A stretch of 9,727 nt of DNA from Bacteroidota bacterium (GTDB taxonomy: Bacteria > Bacteroidota > Bacteroidia > Flavobacteriales > Flavobacteriaceae): NCBI GenBank assembly GCA_023393485.1, contig JAEWLD010000145.1:1-9727 (forward strand), read 5' to 3'. This document shows positions 5,714 to 9,727 of this stretch, piece after piece. Within the stretch, counting starts at the first letter, position 1, and every line of letters starts with the position of its first letter. The translations under genes and the position numbers were made by a program. A model generated the notes under the pieces. The model saw only the letters and a list, made by a program, of their open reading frames with translations, was not told the origin of the DNA and did no database searches.

Positions 5714-8128
5714 TTAAAAGAATCCGCCGCCGCCTTGCTGCGTATTGTTGTCGCGCTGCTTGCGCTGCAACGCGCGGTTTTTGCCTGCGCCGAACATATA
5801 GTTGAAACCAATGTAGACCGAGTGGCTTTCCCAACCGAACCTTCCGGTTTGCGGATAAGGCACGTCACCGTCAAAGCCGAAGTGCTGCGTATTGAAAATG
5901 TCGTTGAAACGTACGCTCAATGTGGCTTTGTCTTTCAGGAAAGAATAGCGCGCGCCGGCATCGATTTTATACATCGGCTCGCTTTTCCACTGAATGCCTT
6001 GAACGCCGTTGCGGTAAAACCCGAACACCAAAAAACGCAAAGCCTTGGTCGCGCGGAAATTGCTGTTCATGCGCGCGTTGAACGCCGATGAAGTGACCGT
6101 GCGGTTGATGAACTCAAATTGTTCGGGATCCGATTCCGGAATCACGATAGAAACCGCGCCGGTCTGGCGGATGCTTGAAAAGTCAATCGCTGGCTGGATG
6201 TCCCACCATTTCGTGATTTTGTAGTTGGCGGAAAGTTCAAAGCCAAACGCCGTTTTGGTGTCATAGTTAATGAATGACAGGATTTGTTTGCCTTCCTGCA
6301 AAGGGTCCGGATATAGAACACGGCTGATTTCGTCATTGATGATACGTCCGAAAACGCCGCCTGTGATCGAGCCTTTTTCAAGCGTTCGCGTGTAATTCAG
6401 CTCAATTGAATTGGTAAACTGCGGGTCGAGTTCGGGGTTTCCGAGCGATGTTACGGTCGGCGTAGAAAACTCGCGGATCGGTTTGGTCTGCTCAAGCGAT
6501 GGACGGTCAACGCGCCTCGAATAACTCACTTGCCACATGTTTTTTTCGCTCGGCGTATAAGTCATCGATGCCGACGGGTAGAACGTGAAATAATCGTCTT
6601 TGTACGCCGTTTCAGTTCCTTCGGTCGCTTCAACCCTATAGCTTTCCAGTCGCAAACCGAGCTGATAACCCCATTTGCCAAGCTTTTGCCCGTAGGTTGA
6701 ATAAGCGGAAAAAATGTCGACATCATAAAAATAGTCCGAATCGTGTGCGATGATTTCCTGGTCTGTAAAATCGTCGGCGCTGGTGATGTAATTGTTGATC
6801 GTGCGCGTGATTCGGGCTTCGGCACCGAGTTCAAACGTCGTTTTTTCATTGAGCGGATTGACAAAATCGACGTTGACCGTTGTCAATTTGCGGCGCTCGC
6901 CAATAAAGTCAAGCTGGAAGTTGTCTTGTTGATTCTCATTTTCAACAAAATAATCGGTGTAGAATTCACCGCGCTGGACTTCGCGATAATAATCGTGGTT
7001 GATTTCCACATCAAGTGTTTCACCGTCTTTTTTGAACAGTTTTTTATACGCGACGTTGTACGCGCCGTCTTGGGTATGGGTGAAATATTTCGATTGTTGG
7101 AACAATTCATTTTCGGCGATAGGCGAGGTGATGTCAAGGTCAATCACGCCGTCGCCGCCGTAATAGTTCTGGTTCGTATAAACCGAAATCGTGTTTTTGT
7201 CATTGATGTAAAAATCCATCCCGACCTTGAACAGATGCGATTTGTTGTCATTGACGATATCAATCACCTGATCCATCGGGTTGCTGCCAAAACGTTCGAT
7301 TCGGCCGTCGTTATATTGCTTGCCGAAATTATCGCCATAGGTTCCGAAGAAATTGACTTTCCCGGTACGGTAATTCATGTTGATCGAGTTGTTGGTCTTT
7401 GGCGCCTCGGCGATCGTGATTCCAGAATTGATGCTCGCGTTGAAACCGTCGTTGGCGTTTTTGTGCAAGACGATGTTGATGATGCCCGACATGCCTTCGG
7501 GATTGTATTTCGCGCTCGGGTTGGTGATCAGCTCGATTTTCTTGATCGAGGTCGACGGGATTGACTTGAGCAATTGCACCACATCGATATTCGATGGGCG
7601 GCCGTCAACAAGTACGCGGACATTTTCATTGCCGCGCAACGAGATTTTCCCGTCCTGGTCAACGTTGACAGATGGAATGTTGTTCATGATTTCGCCGGCA
7701 GTCGCACCCGCGGTAGTCAAATCTTTGCCGACGTTGATGACTATGCGGTCAATTTTCTGTTCAATGGTCGAGCGCTCGGCCACGACAGTGACTTCGTTGA
7801 GCTTTGTGGCTTCATCGACCAGCGCGACCGTTCCGAGTTGTATCGAGCGTTGCCCGGTAGAAAAATCAGCCGGCGCCATGTGGGTTTTGTAGCCCATGTA
7901 CTGGATTTCGACGTCGTACTTTTTAGGTGCAAGATTCTTGATTTCGAAAAGTCCGTTGTCATCGGTAATGCCGCCGGTGACGGTTTTATCGGCTTCTTTG
8001 ACGACGATGGTTGCATAAGAAATAGGAAGTCCCGAAACTTTGTCGGTAACTTTCCCGGATAAAGTCCCGGTTTGGGCCTGGATGCCGACAGCCGTGAGCA
8101 AAGTCAGCAGAAGTAGTGTAATTCGCAT
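5714..8128 (-). CDS. Outer membrane beta-barrel family / TonB-dependent receptor-type protein
   Basis: 804 residues from ATG 8128. Signal peptide 1-19 (MRITLLLLTLLTAVGIQAQ). Residues about 22-100 form a carboxypeptidase-like regulatory domain (GKVTDKVSGLPISYATI...). A plug-type domain follows at about 112-223 (EVTVVAERS, VLVDGRPSN at 172-180, YNPEGMSGIINIV at 208-220). The rest to about 778 is a beta-barrel of alternating aromatic/polar strands with late motifs RRVDRPSLEQTKP and GNPELDPQF. The order fits the outer-membrane beta-barrel family of Bacteroidota receptors, which move substrates across the outer membrane using TonB energy; the cargo is unknown. After the last strand (VYIGFNYMFG) comes a charged, Gly-rich tail ending GGGGFF. 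Earlier starts are possible (TTG 8158, ATG 8149); I prefer 8128 because it gives a compact signal peptide. It has its own promoter (8198-8205) and terminator, so it reads as a single-gene unit. No SusD-like partner is present, which speaks against a polysaccharide-utilisation locus. Confidence 0.88.
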   Translation of the reverse strand: MRITLLLLTLLTAVGIQAQTGTLSGKVTDKVSGLPISYATIVVKEADKTVTGGITDDNGLFEIKNLAPKKYDVEIQYMGYKTHMAPADFSTGQRSIQLGTVALVDEATKLNEVTVVAERSTIEQKIDRIVINVGKDLTTAGATAGEIMNNIPSVNVDQDGKISLRGNENVRVLVDGRPSNIDVVQLLKSIPSTSIKKIELITNPSAKYNPEGMSGIINIVLHKNANDGFNASINSGITIAEAPKTNNSINMNYRTGKVNFFGTYGDNFGKQYNDGRIERFGSNPMDQVIDIVNDNKSHLFKVGMDFYINDKNTISVYTNQNYYGGDGVIDLDITSPIAENELFQQSKYFTHTQDGAYNVAYKKLFKKDGETLDVEINHDYYREVQRGEFYTDYFVENENQQDNFQLDFIGERRKLTTVNVDFVNPLNEKTTFELGAEARITRTINNYITSADDFTDQEIIAHDSDYFYDVDIFSAYSTYGQKLGKWGYQLGLRLESYRVEATEGTETAYKDDYFTFYPSASMTYTPSEKNMWQVSYSRRVDRPSLEQTKPIREFSTPTVTSLGNPELDPQFTNSIELNYTRTLEKGSITGGVFGRIINDEISRVLYPDPLQEGKQILSFINYDTKTAFGFELSANYKITKWWDIQPAIDFSSIRQTGAVSIVIPESDPEQFEFINRTVTSSAFNARMNSNFRATKALRFLVFGFYRNGVQGIQWKSEPMYKIDAGARYSFLKDKATLSVRFNDIFNTQHFGFDGDVPYPQTGRFGWESHSVYIGFNYMFGAGKNRALQRKQRDNNTQQGGGGFF

Positions 8129-8197
8129 GATAGATGATTGATAGGCCATCAGACTCAAACGCCCGATGATTGTTACAATGAAATTTTAATTTGGGCG

Positions 8198-8205
8198 CAA
8201 AAGTA
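8198..8205 (-). promoter_or_regulatory. Bacteroidota-type -7 promoter element (TACTTTTG) of the TonB-receptor-like gene
   Basis: On the - strand, TACTTTTG matches all six fixed positions of TAnnTTTG. Transcription would begin near 8192, giving a leader of about 64 bases before ATG 8128. No clear TTG is at the expected -33 distance, which could mean the promoter depends on an activator; the palindrome at 8241-8263 is centred about 60 bases upstream of the predicted start. Confidence 0.55.
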
Positions 8206-8240
8206 ATACTCATCGGTTGATTGCCAGCTGATTTTTAGTC

Positions 8241-8263
8241 AATAATTTCTTATCGAAATTATT
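8241..8263. repeat. Perfect AT-rich palindrome, 9-bp arms with 5-base loop, upstream of receptor promoter
   Basis: AATAATTTC (8241-8249), loop TTATC, GAAATTATT (8255-8263): nine perfect pairs. No T-run follows, so it is not a terminator. Its place upstream of a promoter lacking a -33 box suits an activator or repressor site for a dimeric regulator, which is inference. AT-rich palindromes also arise by chance in such spacers. Confidence 0.45.
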
Positions 8264-8293
8264 TTAGAATCGGTCTATATAATTCGGTACCAT

Positions 8294-8324
8294 AAAAAAA
8301 GGCTTCCAGTAATGAAAGCCTTTT
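8294..8324 (-). terminator. Intrinsic terminator of the T9SS cargo gene
   Basis: Arms AAAAGGCTT (8297-8305) and AAGCCTTTT (8316-8324) pair over 9 bp. On the - strand the stem ends in a run of seven T (8300-8294). It starts 26 bases after the stop codon at 8350. Confidence 0.8.
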
Positions 8325-8349
8325 CGAAGTAAAAATGGATTTGTCTTAA

Positions 8350-8616
8350 TTATCGCTTCATCGCAAAATGCGCCTTGAATTCCTTGGATTCGCCGGCTTC
8401 GGTATATTCAACCGTAAACCAGTAGTCGGTAGACGGCATTTGCGCGCCGTTGTAAGTGCCGTCCCAGCCGTTTCCTGCAGGCCTGATTTGCGTGAGGAAT
8501 TTGCCGTATCGGTCATAGATATTGATTTTCGATTGGCCTTGCGAGTCGAGCTTCAAATCTGTGATATTCCAGGTGTCGTGGACGCCATCGCCGTTTGGTG
8601 TGAAATATTTCGGATA
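8350..8616 (-). other. T9SS type B (gliding-motility-associated) sorting domain
   Basis: This is the coding stretch for the last 88 residues of the secreted protein. Key points are the FTPNGDGVHDTW opening, a central IYDRYGK strand, GNGWDGTYNG, the PSTDYWF turn and the terminal HFAMKR. These follow the consensus of the type B C-terminal domain of Bacteroidota, which, unlike the type A domain, is seldom linked to lipopolysaccharide attachment. Confidence 0.9.
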
Positions 8617-9727
8617 ATTTACTACAAGCGCCGTAGTCGATGACGAGCCGCAGCCGTTTTTATCCCTGACCGTAATGGTGTGCATGCCAGAGGAAACATT
8701 ATCAAAAACAGGGCTGTCCTGGAAAACGCCGTTGTCAAGCATGAATTCGTAATCGCCGGTTCCGGTCGTGATGACGGTTATCGACTGATCATCTGAAAAA
8801 TCCTCACTCACGGCATAAGCCACAACAGCAGGCTCAGACGGCGTAACGGTCACCGGAACCGGTGCCGAGCTACAACCCGTGAGCGTATTGGTGGCCGTGA
8901 GCGTATAAACGCCAGGCGTTGTTGCTGTATACGAACTCGCCGTGCCGACAATCGTTCCAGCTTCATTGCGCCATTGAAAAGTGTGTTGCGACGCATTGAG
9001 TCCGGCGTACATCGTATAAGGATTGATCAGCGTTTGGGTTTGCGTATTGTAACACATGATGCCGTCTTTCGGTGTCGGTTCCGGCAATCTGTTGACGCGG
9101 ATTTGGATCGGTTTCACATCGTAGCACATCGGCGCAAGCGTATTGCTGACCCTGACGTAAACCGTCCACGCATTGGTCGACGTGATCGCATTGACGGCGT
9201 TGTTGGCATCGGCCGCCGTCGCATAGTAAGCGATCGTAAACTCAGGTCCGGTCTGGGAGCCTAGAACTGTTGCAGTGAGCTGCGTCAGATCAAAGGCCGT
9301 AAAACCATCGTTGTTTCCGTCCTGGTCACAAACAGTGGTTTGCGCAGCCGGAACGGCATTGGCCACCGGCGCATCAACAATGGTGACGTCAAATGAGGTT
9401 TCGTCACTGCACGATGGCATAAACGGCGAAACGGCGTAAACGTAAATGGTCTGCGAAGTCGTAATCGCCGAGCCGGCGTTCAAATGTGTTCCGGTACCGC
9501 TCGGGCCGGTGTAATAGCCGCCGATCGTCAGCGCAGGAAGGACATAGCTTTCGCAAATGGTTATATCAGACAGGTCGTCGACATTAAAGACATTGACCGC
9601 GAAACTCTTTTCATCGAAGCAATTTGGTGTTGTACCGGTTTCGGCGTAGACATAAACAGTCTGGCTGCTGGTCAGGACATCGCCGGCATGCAACATTGTT
9701 CCGGTTTTTCCCGGGCCGGTGTAATAA
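8350..9727 (-). CDS. Large secreted repeat/Ig-like protein with T9SS type B sorting domain (partial, 3' part)
   Basis: The frame is open to the right edge, so the N-terminus is missing; 458 residues are visible (the first Met at 9696 is internal). From N to C: two copies of a cysteine-containing surface repeat beginning YYTGP and recurring every 70 residues (9726 and 9516), a segment with the CDQDGNNDGFTAFDL motif common in Flavobacterium surface proteins, two Ig/PKD-like stretches (QWRNEAGTIVGTASSYTATT and a later FMLDNG...TITVRDKNGCG), and the final 88 residues (8616-8350). That end has YPKYFTPNGDGVHDTWNI, INIYDRYGKFL, GWDGTYNGAQMPSTDYWF and closes with HFAMKR. It is the gliding-motility-associated C-terminal (type B) sorting domain, which targets proteins through the type IX secretion system to the cell surface or medium. 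Many cysteines suggest disulfides outside the cell. No enzymatic motif is visible; adhesin-like or structural roles are plausible but unproven. Confidence 0.9.
   Translation of the reverse strand, partial: YYTGPGKTGTMLHAGDVLTSSQTVYVYAETGTTPNCFDEKSFAVNVFNVDDLSDITICESYVLPALTIGGYYTGPSGTGTHLNAGSAITTSQTIYVYAVSPFMPSCSDETSFDVTIVDAPVANAVPAAQTTVCDQDGNNDGFTAFDLTQLTATVLGSQTGPEFTIAYYATAADANNAVNAITSTNAWTVYVRVSNTLAPMCYDVKPIQIRVNRLPEPTPKDGIMCYNTQTQTLINPYTMYAGLNASQHTFQWRNEAGTIVGTASSYTATTPGVYTLTATNTLTGCSSAPVPVTVTPSEPAVVAYAVSEDFSDDQSITVITTGTGDYEFMLDNGVFQDSPVFDNVSSGMHTITVRDKNGCGSSSTTALVVNYPKYFTPNGDGVHDTWNITDLKLDSQGQSKINIYDRYGKFLTQIRPAGNGWDGTYNGAQMPSTDYWFTVEYTEAGESKEFKAHFAMKR
9385..9727 (-). repeat. Protein-level tandem repeat, 70-residue period (two copies visible)
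   Basis: Two units begin YYTGP at 9726 and 9516, exactly 210 bases apart. Over their first 44 residues (9726-9595 and 9516-9385) I count 26 identities, including the TGT, AG, SQT, YVYA, C.DE and SF positions. DNA is nearly identical only around the YYTGP codons. More copies probably lie beyond the right edge, since the frame remains in register. Confidence 0.75.

Larger units (their letters stand above)
8129..8349. other. Intergenic region upstream of the TonB-receptor-like gene
   Basis: These 221 bases lie between the receptor start and the stop of the T9SS cargo gene, both on the - strand. Read on the - strand they hold, in order, the cargo terminator (8324-8294), an AT-rich stretch with a perfect 9-5-9 palindrome (8263-8241), the receptor -7 element (8205-8198) and a leader of about 65 bases. 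A small palindrome ATTGT-T-ACAAT is at 8169-8179. No other gene is seen. Confidence 0.6.

Noticed and set aside
6743..7564. Long + strand open frame (273 codons) antisense to the receptor gene
   Set aside because: It lies entirely within a well-supported gene on the opposite strand, its translation has no recognisable domain or signal peptide, and nearby antisense frames show the same openness, as expected from codon bias.
7377..8062. Further + strand frames (171 and 162 codons) opposite the receptor's N-terminal part
   Set aside because: Shadows of the receptor's plug and signal-peptide coding region; the translations show no protein family.
5714..8128. SusC-type receptor of a polysaccharide-utilisation locus
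   Set aside because: The protein is shorter than typical SusC proteins, there is no SusD-like gene beside it, and no glycoside hydrolase or sugar-sensing regulator is in the window.
8129..8158. TTG 8158 or ATG 8149 as the receptor start
   Set aside because: They only lengthen the polar N-region before an already complete signal peptide starting at ATG 8128. They cannot be excluded, since the predicted transcript covers them.
8169..8179. Short palindrome ATTGT-T-ACAAT in the receptor leader
   Set aside because: Only five pairs in AT-rich sequence, too likely by chance to call an operator.
1..9727. CRISPR array, tRNA/rRNA, transposase or integrase, toxin-antitoxin or defence genes
   Set aside because: I looked for spaced direct repeats, conserved RNA folds and the usual protein motifs on both strands and saw none; all large frames are explained by the listed genes.

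Overview
This window comes from a member of the Bacteroidota, most likely Flavobacteriaceae (a Flavobacterium-type genome). The pointers are a type IX secretion (T9SS) type B sorting domain, a TonB-linked outer-membrane beta-barrel protein with an N-terminal carboxypeptidase-like domain, another carboxypeptidase-like exported protein, TAnnTTTG-type promoter -7 elements, and no Shine-Dalgarno sequences in front of genes. By eye the base composition looks fairly balanced for this group; I did not count it.

Layout, left to right. (1) The 3' end of an OmpA-family gene on the + strand, closed by a strong intrinsic terminator. (2) An orphan ABC-transporter ATPase on the + strand. (3) A bidirectional terminator shared with a convergent S9 family serine peptidase of the glutamyl endopeptidase type (- strand). 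(4) A 211-base divergent intergenic region holding a terminator-like hairpin, a perfect 9-5-9 palindrome and a recognisable promoter. (5) A FabH-like 3-oxoacyl-ACP synthase III (+ strand), whose stop codon directly abuts the stop codon of (6), a convergent 274-residue exported protein with a carboxypeptidase-like regulatory domain. (7) An outer-membrane TonB-receptor-type beta-barrel protein (- strand), separated from gene 6 by a terminator. (8) A 221-base intergenic region with a second 9-5-9 palindrome, the receptor promoter and a terminator. (9) The 3' part of a large secreted repeat/Ig-like protein ending in a T9SS type B domain (- strand), running off the right edge.

Function. Most of the products are envelope or exported proteins: outer membrane, periplasm and cell surface. 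The ABC ATPase and the ketoacyl synthase are cytoplasmic. There is no sign that these genes form one pathway. Nearly every gene has its own terminator or promoter, so the region reads as a string of single-gene units. Only genes 7 and 6 are same-strand neighbours in tandem, and a terminator lies between them.

Novelty. I found no CRISPR array, transposase, integrase, defence island, RNA gene or biosynthetic cluster. The window looks like ordinary chromosomal sequence. The non-coding signals (two long palindromes, an unexplained terminator-like hairpin) are the parts the genes do not explain.
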